Below, piece after piece: positions 47,501 to 55,530 of a stretch of 64,000 bases of DNA. Below the pieces are notes generated by a model. The model ran no database searches and had not been told where the DNA came from. It saw nothing but the letters and a program-made list of their open reading frames with translations. The translations under genes were made by a program, and so were the position numbers. Source of the DNA: Georgenia soli (lineage in GTDB: Bacteria > Actinomycetota > Actinomycetes > Actinomycetales > Actinomycetaceae); assembly GCF_002563695.1 (NCBI RefSeq), contig NZ_PDJI01000004.1, positions 2,170,001 to 2,234,000 on the forward strand, given 5' to 3'. Positions within the stretch are counted from its first letter, which is position 1. Each line of letters starts with the position of its first letter.

Positions 47501-49113
47501 ACCGGGCGGGCCAGGGTGTCGAGCTCGTCGACCCGCAGCCGGCGCAGCGCCACGACATACAGCACGCCCATGACCGTCCCGACCACCGCGATGCGCCACA
47601 GCGCGCCGAAGATGCCCAGGCCGGAGTCCACGCCGAGCAGGTGCAGCAGCCCCCACCCCACCAGGGTCGACGGGACCGCCGCCAGGACCAGGCGCAGGTG
47701 GGTGCGCAGGACCCGGCCGCCGTCGATCGTGCGCAGGTGCTGGCGCAGACCCAGGTAGGTCACGAGCGCGCCGATCCAGTTCGACAGGGTCATCGCGACG
47801 CCGATCCCCACCACCGTCCACCGCGGCGGCAGCAGCATCGACGCCGCCGCCCCGGCGGCGAGCACGAGGATCATGGGGATCTGCAGGCGGAAGAGCCCGC
47901 GGGCGTCCTCGAACGCGTAGTACACCCGCTGGCACATGGTGAACACGCCCACCGCCACGAGGCCGCCCAGCATCGCGACCACGACGTTCGCGATGGACTG
48001 CACCTCGGCGTACGTGACCGTCGCGGCGATGATCCGCACCACCGGCAGCGCCAGCACCATGAGCGCGCCGGTGGCGAAGACGGTGAAGACCGAGACGGTC
48101 CGCAGGCCCACGGACAGGTCCGCGCGCACCGCGCGCAGGTCCGCCGCGGCGGCCTTGGACGACATCCGGGTGAACAACGCCGTGACGAGCGAGACGGTCA
48201 CCAGGGAGGTCGGCAGCGTGTAGATGAGGAAGGCGGTGTCGTAGGCGCCGTTGCCGGCCACGTCACGCGCGCCGCCACCGGCCCGGAACGCGTACGCCGC
48301 GGCGTTGGAGACGACGACGTACGCGGCCTGGTTCGCCGCCAGCGCGGCGAAGACCCACATCGCCATGCGGCTCGCCTTGCCCAGGCCCGAGCCGCGCAGG
48401 CCCCACTGCGGGCGGTAGCGGAACCCGGACCGGTGCAGCGGCACGAGCAGGACGACGGCCTGCGCCACGATCCCCAGCGTCGCCGTGCCGGCCAGCAGCG
48501 CGACCCGGGAGGTGGTCCAGGCGCTCGCGTCGTCGGCGGCCGCGGTGCCGCCGAACACGACGAGGTACGCCCCCAGGCCGAGGATGGCGACCACGTTGTT
48601 CAGCGCGGGCGCCCACATGTACGGCCCGAAGATCTCCCGGGCGTTGAGCACCTGCCCCAGCAGCGTGTACATGCCGTAGAAGAAAAGCTGCGGGATGCAC
48701 CAGTACCCGAAGGAGACGGCGACGTCGTACCACTCCTGCGGGAGGTTGACGGCGTAGAGGCTGACGAGCAGCGGCGCGGCGAGGGTGAGCAGCACCGTCA
48801 CCGAGCCGAGGCCGACCATCGCGAGGGTGAGCAGCCGGTTGACGTATGCCTGGCCGCGGTCCGCGTCGTTGCGGATCGCCCGCACGATCTGCGGGACGAG
48901 GACGGCGTTGAGCACGCCGCCCGCGATGAGCATGTAGATGAGGTTCGGCAGCTTGTTCGCCACCGAGAACGCGTTCGCGGCGCCGAAGTTGATGCCGATC
49001 GCGGCACCGAGCAGCAGCGGCGACTTGACCATGCCGAGCACGCGCGAGACGAGGGTGCCCGCGAACATCACGGCCGACGATCCGGCCACCCCCCGCCGAC
49101 GTGCGGCACTCAT
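44545..49113 (-). CDS. murJ: MurJ lipid II flippase fused to a pseudokinase and an extracytoplasmic domain
   Basis: 1522 residues. MurJ (MviN) core with about 14 membrane segments covers 1-560 (SAVMFAGTLVSRVLGMVKSP, LPNLIYMLIAGGVLNAVLVPQ). A Gly/Pro-rich repeat linker lies at about 580-625. A kinase-like domain follows at 716-950, but the catalytic lysine is gone (VEALVLPP), HRD-K is replaced by HLALRPEAL and DFG by TGLG, so it is a pseudokinase. A long Ala/Pro-rich linker (950-1310), one membrane segment (about 1314-1340) and an outside domain of about 135 residues end the protein (PATYWRSRSY is discoidin-like). Mycobacterial MviN has the same layout at about 1180 residues; its phosphorylated pseudokinase binds FhaA. 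Its start shares one base with the stop of the upstream gene. Confidence 0.93.
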   Translation of the reverse strand: MSAARRRGVAGSSAVMFAGTLVSRVLGMVKSPLLLGAAIGINFGAANAFSVANKLPNLIYMLIAGGVLNAVLVPQIVRAIRNDADRGQAYVNRLLTLAMVGLGSVTVLLTLAAPLLVSLYAVNLPQEWYDVAVSFGYWCIPQLFFYGMYTLLGQVLNAREIFGPYMWAPALNNVVAILGLGAYLVVFGGTAAADDASAWTTSRVALLAGTATLGIVAQAVVLLVPLHRSGFRYRPQWGLRGSGLGKASRMAMWVFAALAANQAAYVVVSNAAAYAFRAGGGARDVAGNGAYDTAFLIYTLPTSLVTVSLVTALFTRMSSKAAAADLRAVRADLSVGLRTVSVFTVFATGALMVLALPVVRIIAATVTYAEVQSIANVVVAMLGGLVAVGVFTMCQRVYYAFEDARGLFRLQIPMILVLAAGAAASMLLPPRWTVVGIGVAMTLSNWIGALVTYLGLRQHLRTIDGGRVLRTHLRLVLAAVPSTLVGWGLLHLLGVDSGLGIFGALWRIAVVGTVMGVLYVVALRRLRVDELDTLARPVGKVLVAVGRRAPAPVGGMLVRAGAALAPAAVATTRSGGPDDHDGGPGGGPDGGPAGGPGGGPGGGPVGGPDGGPAGGPGGGPGCGSDSGSGRGPEGGPGGPGRSSGGGPGDTSVPDTGSPVPAPVAAAENVTVPPVGAAAGDPVRTLGHDARTGAEHDADKGSTALEARTDDAGRGTRHVLDERYELGAALETTVGGVDRRRAHDTILDRPVEALVLPPAGSGVADVLDAARRAALVEDHRLAQVLDVGSDGTSAYVVTDPVTGPSLAELTAHGPLEAEQARAVIGEATSALESARRHGVRHLALRPEALHVTPDGEVLITGLGTDAVLLGLADPDGSPLAATRRDATDLVRLLYLCLTGLWPAVDEEPPAPRSLNPEVPGDLDELCTRTLVDNDGPRSTGELIRLLAPWPDVDAASVLGPPPAPPSAAPAPSAPPAAEPAEGAPAPGSSRTGEAPSAGPAGNGGSTGAGAAAAVATGAAGAAGAAVAGSTVAGAAAGTEQAGGHRLVPTWARVHADPEPVTDPAAAAPPAPMNDPTATAPLDAVTAVDPDAVDDAAVTVAGPATAVQPTAGGPDAGPAPAPPSTDPAAVVGPPPPPPVVPSSAPAPAGTAALPLQAATDRPATAPGPRTLSWTPKRPASPAQPPGFPQILDVTDADRATPSSRHTKNPGALAGLAVIAGSAVESLKQGARKAAEGTKEGARKAAEGTRTAAAATRETVGSAVVAGKEKVAEAGEARRSRPETAPIPTQQVPVRPSYDDDSLSAVDGPEVPFAERRINPTPVVLVAVAALVLVLFLVATRTLLAPPEPVSLPRNNPAPTASAEPTPTAEPTPEQSATTQEPAAGPPLIASLAPLDPEGDGGENPDLASRAMDGDPATYWRSRSYVNPEYGMKTGIGLAVTLQQPATVSSVEIDLRGTGGLVQIRSTSPETPTEGDVLAEGEMGPGTVFRFDPVETESLVLWFPRLPTAESDGKNRIELAEVRVG
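47255..47374 (-). repeat. Gly/Pro codon repeat in the murJ linker
   Basis: A degenerate 12-bp unit encoding G-G-P-x is repeated about ten times. A 60-bp block (47261-47320) is repeated almost exactly at 47321-47374, showing recent duplication. Confidence 0.8.
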
Positions 49114-51554
49114 CAGGTCTCCTCCTCCGGCAGCGGCGTGTCCGGGTCCATCCGTCGTCCCTTGCGCACCGTCCGGACCAGGCCGACGACGAGCATGACC
49201 GCCAGCACCCCGGCCACGACGGCGGTGCCCACGTTCTCCCAGTCGGGGCGCGCGCGCACCCGCAGGTCCGCCGGGGTGCCCACGGTGCGCCCGTCCGGGC
49301 CGAGGAGCTCGACGGAGACCGTCACGTCGCCGCTGCCCACCGCCCGCACCGGCACCGTGACCGAGGCCTGGGAGGCGGCCGGGATCGTGAGCGACACGGG
49401 GCCGGGCACCTGGAGGCGCTGGTCCGAGGGCCTGAGGGAGACCTCCACCGTGGCGTCCGTGGACAGCTCGTTGCGCACGTGGACGGGCAGCCCAGCCGAC
49501 GAGTTGATGAGGTTGTAGGTCGAAGACTCCAGGGCCACGAGCCGGGAGTCGAGCGCGGTGACCTGGGCGGCGACCCGGTCCAGCAGGTCCGCCCGCCCCG
49601 CGGGACGCTCGCGCCACGCGGCCGAGAGGGCCGGCTCCAGCGCGTTCACGACCGGGTCGACCACCTGCTCGGGCGAGGCGGTCACGGACGCGAAGGAACG
49701 CGCCCGGGCGACCGTGGCGTCCATCGCGGCCAGCTCGCCGCGGCCGATCTCGTCCGGGTCGACCTCCCTCTCGGGCAGCGTGCCGCGCTCGAGCTCGGGC
49801 GCCTCCCGGTCGACGACGGCGGAGAGCTCCGTGGGGGCCACCCACGGAGCGTCGAGCAGGGTCCTGAGGGTGTCCGCCAGCCCCTCCTCGTCACCCGCCT
49901 GGTCGCGCGGCAGGGCCAGCACCACGGCGCGCGGGTCCGACGGGCGCTCGCGGGAGATCACCGCGGTGTCGGCCAGCAGCAGCTGCCGGGCGTCGAGGGG
50001 GTCGAGGTGGACGGGACCGTCCTCACCGCTGCCGACCCGGGGCAGCATCTGGCCGGACAGGACGGCCGACGCGCGGTCGTCCACCAGCACCGCCGGCACC
50101 GTGTGCGGGTCCGCGCCCCTGCCCACCACCAGGTCCGCGCGACTCTCGGGCGTGTAGGTCAGCTCGTCCAACGGCGTCGCGGCCGTCACCGGCAGCACCG
50201 CGGCGTCCGTGCCGGCGGCGTCCCCGGCGGCGACCGTCTCGAGGTCGGGCCGCGCCGTCGCGGGCCAGGTCAGCACCGGGGCGTCACCGAGCCCCGCGGC
50301 GCGGGCGGCCGCGGCGGCCTCCGCGGTGGTCCTGGCCAGCTCGGCGTCCGACCCCGTGTGCGCGAGCGCGGCGACGTCGGCGTCCGCCCACGGCAGCACC
50401 GCGACCTCCCGGCCGGAGGCGGAACCCATGGTGGTGACGGCGTCGAGCAGGGCGGACCAGCCGGGAGGCGGCTCCGTCCGGCCGTCCGACGTCGGGGCCG
50501 GGGCGGGTGGGTCCGTGCTCTCCGGGGTGCCGCCGGGGGTGCCGTCCCCCGTGGGCGGGGTGCCGCCGTCGTCCGTCGCCTCGTCCCCGCCCGGCTCCCC
50601 ACCCCCGCGGGCGGCGGCGGCCCCGACGGCGGTGCCCACCTCTCCGGGCGGGGCGGCCAGGAGCGAGCCGTCCACGGCCGCCGTCACGCCCGGACGGTCG
50701 ACGGCGCCCAGCAGCTCGAGGAGGCGGGGGGCGGCGGCGTCACCCACGGTGGTGCCGGCGAGGGAGGCCTCGGTGCGCTCGTGCGCCGTCGGTGTGATCG
50801 GGACGAGGACGCTGACGGGGGTGGGCTCGACCTCGACGTCCGGGTACCACAGGAGGATGCTCCGGTCGGCGCCGGCGAGGTCGGTGCCGGCGGTGTCGTT
50901 CACGGCGGCCTCGACGCCGTGCGGGCCCCACGTGGCCGAGCCCGACGACAGCCCGAGCTCCTCCGGGGTGACCTCCACGGAGAACGTCGAGCTCGCACCG
51001 GCGGGGATCGACCTGAGCTCCTCGCGGGCCAGCACGACGGTGGTGGAGTAGGAGCCCGGCTCCATCCAGCGCTGCAGCGCCGTGCGCGAGACCGGCGTGT
51101 AGCGCTGCAGCCGCAGGCGCAGCACGGGCGACTCGGCGTCCTTGCGCGTCTGGTTGTCGATCGTGCCGCGGACGGTGAGGGTCTCGTCGGGCCGGAGGAT
51201 CGGGGGTCCGAGGTCGGTGATCTCGACGTCGAGCTCGGTCTTCTCGTCGGACGACTGCCTTGCCGTCGCGGGGACGGCGCCTCCGACGGGGACGGGGCCG
51301 GTGACCGGGTCGGCGTCCCTTCCGCCGTATGCGGCCACGGGTCCGGCCGAGGCGACGGCGGGTCCGGCCGCCGCGGGTCCGGCCGCCGCGGGTCCGCCCG
51401 CCACGGGTCCGGCCGCCGCGGGGACGGACACGGCCGGGGCGGCGGTGGGGGGCGCCGTCGTCGCCGAGGCAGGGGCCGCCAGCAGCGCCCCCATCGCCCC
51501 GAGGGCGACCGTCAGGGCCGCGACCGGGCGCCGTGCCGCCCGTCGCAGCGTCAT
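49113..51554 (-). CDS. DUF6049-family secreted/membrane protein (Rv3909-like)
   Basis: 813 residues. A signal peptide (about 1-30, MTLRRAARRPVAALTVALGA) is followed by a Pro/Ala/Gly low-complexity stretch (35-75), a long extracytoplasmic region and a C-terminal membrane helix (about 765-790, TAVVAGVLAVMLVVGLVRTVR) with a short acidic tail. Two Ig-like parts are suggested near the start and end. The protein always precedes murJ in actinobacteria (Rv3909 in M. tuberculosis) and probably supports peptidoglycan export from outside; its biochemical role is unknown. Its ATG overlaps the NUDIX stop (ATGA), and its stop shares one base with murJ. Confidence 0.88.
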   Translation of the reverse strand: MTLRRAARRPVAALTVALGAMGALLAAPASATTAPPTAAPAVSVPAAAGPVAGGPAAAGPAAAGPAVASAGPVAAYGGRDADPVTGPVPVGGAVPATARQSSDEKTELDVEITDLGPPILRPDETLTVRGTIDNQTRKDAESPVLRLRLQRYTPVSRTALQRWMEPGSYSTTVVLAREELRSIPAGASSTFSVEVTPEELGLSSGSATWGPHGVEAAVNDTAGTDLAGADRSILLWYPDVEVEPTPVSVLVPITPTAHERTEASLAGTTVGDAAAPRLLELLGAVDRPGVTAAVDGSLLAAPPGEVGTAVGAAAARGGGEPGGDEATDDGGTPPTGDGTPGGTPESTDPPAPAPTSDGRTEPPPGWSALLDAVTTMGSASGREVAVLPWADADVAALAHTGSDAELARTTAEAAAAARAAGLGDAPVLTWPATARPDLETVAAGDAAGTDAAVLPVTAATPLDELTYTPESRADLVVGRGADPHTVPAVLVDDRASAVLSGQMLPRVGSGEDGPVHLDPLDARQLLLADTAVISRERPSDPRAVVLALPRDQAGDEEGLADTLRTLLDAPWVAPTELSAVVDREAPELERGTLPEREVDPDEIGRGELAAMDATVARARSFASVTASPEQVVDPVVNALEPALSAAWRERPAGRADLLDRVAAQVTALDSRLVALESSTYNLINSSAGLPVHVRNELSTDATVEVSLRPSDQRLQVPGPVSLTIPAASQASVTVPVRAVGSGDVTVSVELLGPDGRTVGTPADLRVRARPDWENVGTAVVAGVLAVMLVVGLVRTVRKGRRMDPDTPLPEEET

Positions 51555-52075
51555 GCCCGCCCGGCCAGCACGTCCCGCGCCGTGGAGACGACGCGTCGCT
51601 CGTTGGGGTAGGCGAGCCGGGTGGCCACCTCGGTGAGCTCGACCCAGGCGACGTCCTCCGCCTCGTGGTCGGGGTCGTTCTCGATCGTCAGCTCCCCGCC
51701 CGTCGCCTCGAGCAGGAAGTGGTGGACCACCTTGTGCACGCGCCGGTCCGTGCCGGCGAACCAGTAGTCGATGGTGGCGAGGTGGCGCAGGATCCGGCCC
51801 GTGATGCCGGTCTCCTCGGCGATCTCGCGCACGGCCGCCTCCTCGGGCGTCTCCTCGCCCTCGAGGTGCCCCTTCGGCAGGCACCACTCGAGCCGCCCGG
51901 CGCGGTTGCGGCGGGCGATGACGGCGGTGAACGCCCGTCCCTCCACCACGTCCACGACCAGGCCACCGGCCGAGGTCTCGTCGACCACGGGGAGCGTCGA
52001 GGTGCGAGCGTTCACCAGCCGGTTCCGGGGTGGCCGCGGCACCTGGGGGCGCGGCACAGGGAAGGCGGCAGGCAT
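51551..52075 (-). CDS. NUDIX hydrolase (MutT4-like)
   Basis: 174 residues. After a Pro/Arg-rich N-terminus (1-25) the NUDIX fold carries the full box GHLEGEETPEEAAVREIAEE followed by TG. It hydrolyses a nucleoside diphosphate linked to some moiety; the substrate is unknown. Mycobacterial MutT4 occupies the same position next to murJ and pcnA. The ATG at 52075 is chosen. On the minus strand TACAGT (52087-52082) stands six bases before it, so the mRNA is probably leaderless. Confidence 0.93.
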   Translation of the reverse strand: MPAAFPVPRPQVPRPPRNRLVNARTSTLPVVDETSAGGLVVDVVEGRAFTAVIARRNRAGRLEWCLPKGHLEGEETPEEAAVREIAEETGITGRILRHLATIDYWFAGTDRRVHKVVHHFLLEATGGELTIENDPDHEAEDVAWVELTEVATRLAYPNERRVVSTARDVLAGRA

Positions 52076-52144
52076 GTGGACACTGTAATGACACCCGCGC
52101 GGGGGCGTTGCGGGGCCCACTGTTCGGCGTGGCACCCTTGGTCG
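52076..52144. promoter_or_regulatory. compact divergent promoter between the NUDIX gene and pcnA
   Basis: Only 69 bp separate the two start codons. TACAGT on the minus strand (52087-52082) is a good -10 for the NUDIX-murJ transcript, with the likely start site at or next to the ATG. I find no clear promoter for pcnA; its lack of a ribosome site also suggests a leaderless mRNA. Confidence 0.6.
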
Positions 52145-53605
52145 GTGCCCAGCCCGACCACCTCCCGCCACGACCGCCGGCTCGACCTCCAGCGCCGCGC
52201 CCTCTCCGCCCTCGCCGCCCTGCCCGCCTCCGTCCGCGAGCTCGGGCAGGCGTTCGCCGACGCCGGGCACGAGCTGGCGCTGGTCGGCGGGCCGGTCCGG
52301 GACGCGTTCCTCGGCGTGGTCTCGCACGACCTGGACTTCGCGACCTCGGCCCGCCCGGACGAGACCGAGCGGCTGCTCGCCGCGTGGGGCGACGCCTCCT
52401 GGGACATCGGCAAGGAGTTCGGCACCATCGGCGCGCGCCGGGGCGACACGGTCGTCGAGGTCACCACCTACCGCACCGAGGCGTACGAGGTGGGCTCGCG
52501 CAAGCCCGAGGTGCAGTACGGCGACACCCTCGAGGGCGACCTCTCCCGCCGCGACTTCACGGTCAACGCCATGGCGGTGCGGGTGCCGGAGCTGACGTTC
52601 GTCGACCCGCACGACGGCCTCGGCGACCTGGCCGAGCACCTGCTGCGGACGCCCGTCAGCGCCACCCAGTCCTTCGACGACGACCCGCTGCGCATCATGC
52701 GGGCGGCGCGCTTCACCGCCCAGCTGGGCTTCGACGTCGACCCCGACGTCATGAGCGCCATGTCCGCCATGGCCGACCGGCTCGGGATCGTCTCGGCGGA
52801 GCGGATCCGCGCCGAGCTCGAGCGCCTCATCACCTCCCGACACCCCCGCCGCGGATTGGAGCTCATGGTCTACACCGGGGTGGCCGACGTGGTGCTGCCC
52901 GAGCTCGCGGAGCTGCAGCAGACCGTGGACGAGCACAAGCGCCACAAGGACGTCTACGAGCACACCCTGACGGTGCTCGACCAGGCCATCGCGCTGGAGA
53001 CCGGGCCGGACGGGCCAGTTCCCGCCCCCGACCTGGTGCTGCGCCTCGCGGCGATCATGCACGACGTCGGAAAGCCGGCCACCCGCCGGTTCGAGCCGGG
53101 CGGCGGGGTCAGCTTCCACCACCACGAGCTCGTCGGGGCCAAGCTCACGGCGAAGCGTCTCAAGGCCCTGCGCTTCGACAAGCAGACGATCAAGGACGTC
53201 ACCCGGTTGGTGGAGCTGCACCTGCGGTTCCACGGCTACGGCGACGGCGGGTGGACGGACTCGGCGGTGCGCCGCTACGTCACCGACGCCGGGCCGCTGC
53301 TCGAGCGGCTGCACCGGCTCACCCGCGCCGACTGCACCACGCGCAACCAGCGCAAGGCGATGCGGCTCTCTGCCGCGTACGACGACCTCGAGGAGCGGAT
53401 CGCGCAGCTGCGGGCGCACGAGGAGCTCAAGGCGATCCGTCCCGACCTCGACGGCAAGCAGATCATGGAGATCCTCGGCATCCCCGCCGGGCCGCTGGTG
53501 GGCCAGGCGTACAAGTTCCTCCTCGACCTGCGGATGGAGCGGGGGCCGGTCGGCGAGGACGAGGCCCGCGAGGCGCTGCTCGCGTGGTGGGCCGCGCGCG
53601 GGTGA
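52145..53605 (+). CDS. pcnA: CCA tRNA nucleotidyltransferase
   Basis: 486 residues. The class II nucleotidyltransferase head has LVGGPVRDAFLG and HDLDFATSA. The RRDFTVNAMAV and DDPLRIMRAARF motifs follow. An HD domain is present (AIMHDVGKPATRR). It adds CCA to tRNA 3' ends, and the tRNAs in this window lack encoded CCA, so the cell needs it. The GTG at 52145 is preferred; the longer open frame upstream overlaps the NUDIX gene and has no family similarity. Confidence 0.94.
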   Translation: MPSPTTSRHDRRLDLQRRALSALAALPASVRELGQAFADAGHELALVGGPVRDAFLGVVSHDLDFATSARPDETERLLAAWGDASWDIGKEFGTIGARRGDTVVEVTTYRTEAYEVGSRKPEVQYGDTLEGDLSRRDFTVNAMAVRVPELTFVDPHDGLGDLAEHLLRTPVSATQSFDDDPLRIMRAARFTAQLGFDVDPDVMSAMSAMADRLGIVSAERIRAELERLITSRHPRRGLELMVYTGVADVVLPELAELQQTVDEHKRHKDVYEHTLTVLDQAIALETGPDGPVPAPDLVLRLAAIMHDVGKPATRRFEPGGGVSFHHHELVGAKLTAKRLKALRFDKQTIKDVTRLVELHLRFHGYGDGGWTDSAVRRYVTDAGPLLERLHRLTRADCTTRNQRKAMRLSAAYDDLEERIAQLRAHEELKAIRPDLDGKQIMEILGIPAGPLVGQAYKFLLDLRMERGPVGEDEAREALLAWWAARG

Positions 53606-54051
53606 GGCTCTGGTCGCTGCACCCGCAGTACCTCGACCGTCAGGGGCTCACCGCCTGCTGGCGTGAGGCGCTGCTGGCGCAGGCCGTCCTCGCCGGCCGC
53701 ACCAAGGGCTACCGGCACCACCCGCAGCTCGTCCGCTTCCGTGCCCACGCCCAGCCGCTCGCCGCCGTGGGCGCGTACCTCTCCGCGGTGGCCGACGAGG
53801 CCACCACCCGGGGCTACCGGTACGACCGCGGGCGCATCCTCGTCCCGCCGGCTGCCGACGTGCCCACCGGCGCGCCGATCGCCGTCACCGAGGGCCAGCT
53901 CGATCACGAGTGGACGCACCTGATGACCAAGCTCAGCGTCCGCAGCCCCGACCGTGCCCGCGAGCTTGCCGGCGTCGCGGTCCCGCTGCCGCACCCACTC
54001 TTCGTCGTCGAACCGGGGCCGGTCGCCGACTGGGAGGTCGTCACGCGCTGA
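53602..54051 (+). CDS. pyrimidine dimer DNA glycosylase-like protein (Pyr_excise family)
   Basis: 149 residues. It begins RLWSLHPQYLDRQGLTACWRE and continues with LAGRTKGYRHHPQLVRF, typical of the T4 endonuclease V-like family found in many bacteria. In the classical enzyme the N-terminal Thr amine is catalytic; here the mature N-terminus would be Met or Arg, so repair activity is not assured and some members are only annotated by similarity. The GTG start overlaps the pcnA stop by 4 bp (GTGA), indicating coupling. Confidence 0.8.
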   Translation: MRLWSLHPQYLDRQGLTACWREALLAQAVLAGRTKGYRHHPQLVRFRAHAQPLAAVGAYLSAVADEATTRGYRYDRGRILVPPAADVPTGAPIAVTEGQLDHEWTHLMTKLSVRSPDRARELAGVAVPLPHPLFVVEPGPVADWEVVTR

Positions 54052-54065
54052 CGCCGGCGGACGGC

Positions 54066-55379
54066 TCAGCCGCGCTCGCCGGCCAGCACGGGCACGGGGG
54101 TGTCGTCCACCCGCCGCGTGCCCGCCTGGTACGCCAGCGTCACCACCACGTACACCGCCGTCAGCGCCAGGAACACCCCGCGCGACCAGCCGGTGTCCGG
54201 CAGGGCCGCCGCGGCCAGCGCCGCCGCCCCCACGAACGCGGCGTTGTAGAGGGTGTCGTACAGGGAGAAGGCGCGCCCGCGGTAGGTGTCGTCGGTGTCG
54301 CGCTGGACGATGGTGTCGACGGCGATCTTCGCCCCCTGCACCCCCAGCCCCATGAGCACAGCGGCGACGGCGATCACCCACAGCACGGGCGTCGTCGCCA
54401 GGATCACCTGGCTCAGCCCGGCGATCCCCAGGCACACCACGATCCAGGTGGAGGGCCGCATCCGCTCGTGCGCCACCGGCGTCAGCAGGATGCCCAGCCC
54501 GTTGCCCGCGAACGAGACGGCGCTGAGGGTGCCGAACATCTTCAGGCCCGCCTCGGCGTCGGCCGGGTCGGAGAGCAGGTTGCGCGAGATGAGGAGCAGC
54601 GCGATGAAGTTGGTGCCGTAGAGGAACCGGTGCACCGCCATGACCCCGAGCGCCATGCCCGGGGTGCGGCGGGCGATCAGGTAGCGGGCGCCGTCGACCA
54701 TCTCCCGTGCGGTGGCGCGGACGTCGTCCCAGAGCTGGTCGGCGGGGGCGGGGGCGACGGGGCCCAGCTGGTCGCGGCCCAGCCGCACCGCGAGCGCCGA
54801 GGCGGCCCCGAACAGCAGCGCCGCGATGGTCAGGGCGATCCCGTTCTTCACCGGCCCGGTGGGCGCGACGAGCCCCAGCACCAGGCCGATGCCCGCCCCG
54901 ACGACGGCGGAGACCGCCCCCAGTGTGGGCGTGATCGTGTTCGCCATCATGAGGTGCTCGCGCGGCACCACCCGCGGCAGGCCGGCGGAGAGTGCGGCCA
55001 GCAAGAACCTGTTGATGCCGAGCGTGACGAGAGCCAGGACGTAGACCGGCAGCCCCACGCCCACGGTCGCCATGAGGGCGGCCAGGACGAGGGCCAGCAC
55101 CACACGGATCGCGTTGCCGTAGAGGAGGACCTGCCTGCGGCGCCACCGGTCGAGCAGCGGGCCGGCGAACGGCCCCACCACGGTGAAGGGCAGCAGCAGG
55201 ACGGCGAACGCGGCCGCCACGGAGGACGCGGTGGCCATGTTCGTCGGGTTGAAGAAGAACAGCGTCGCGAGCCCGATCTGGAACGCCCCGTCACCGCACT
55301 GGGAGACCAGTCGGACGGTGAAGAGCTTGCGGAAGCCGTCGTTGACGGCGACGGTCCGCAGGTCGGAGAGGACGCTCAT
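54066..55379 (-). CDS. MFS transporter
   Basis: 437 residues, about 12 membrane segments. MFS features include the loop 2-3 motif around GPLLDRWRRRQVLLYGN and a long cytoplasmic central loop (RATAREMVDGARYL). The sequence resembles the MFS subgroup near the DHA3 antibiotic/macrolide exporters. The substrate is unknown. The start at 55379 is chosen by family length; the frame extends upstream without coding character. It is convergent with the glycosylase-like gene, 14 bp away. Confidence 0.9.
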   Translation of the reverse strand: MSVLSDLRTVAVNDGFRKLFTVRLVSQCGDGAFQIGLATLFFFNPTNMATASSVAAAFAVLLLPFTVVGPFAGPLLDRWRRRQVLLYGNAIRVVLALVLAALMATVGVGLPVYVLALVTLGINRFLLAALSAGLPRVVPREHLMMANTITPTLGAVSAVVGAGIGLVLGLVAPTGPVKNGIALTIAALLFGAASALAVRLGRDQLGPVAPAPADQLWDDVRATAREMVDGARYLIARRTPGMALGVMAVHRFLYGTNFIALLLISRNLLSDPADAEAGLKMFGTLSAVSFAGNGLGILLTPVAHERMRPSTWIVVCLGIAGLSQVILATTPVLWVIAVAAVLMGLGVQGAKIAVDTIVQRDTDDTYRGRAFSLYDTLYNAAFVGAAALAAAALPDTGWSRGVFLALTAVYVVVTLAYQAGTRRVDDTPVPVLAGERG

Positions 55380-55530
55380 CGGATGCGGGCGGCGGGGATC
55401 GGCACCGTGGCAGGCTATCCGCCGTCCGCGCCATGGGTGCGAAGCGGTGCCGCAGGCGTGCCCCATCTCACCGTGCGCGACGGCCGAACGTCCCATGGCA
55501 CATCGGCGTCGGGTGGACGACGATGGATAG

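Noticed and set aside
45436-49518. A 1360-codon open frame on the plus strand opposite murJ
   Set aside because: An antisense shadow; the murJ frame has membrane helices and conserved family sequence throughout.
49114-49845. N-terminal extension of the murJ frame by 244 codons
   Set aside because: The extension is Arg/Gly-rich and overlaps the DUF6049 gene in another frame. The ATG at 49113 has GGAGGAG before it and starts conserved MurJ sequence.
53602-54051. Calling this a proven UV-repair enzyme
   Set aside because: The N-terminal Thr that catalyses cleavage in T4 endonuclease V is not evident, so only family membership is claimed.
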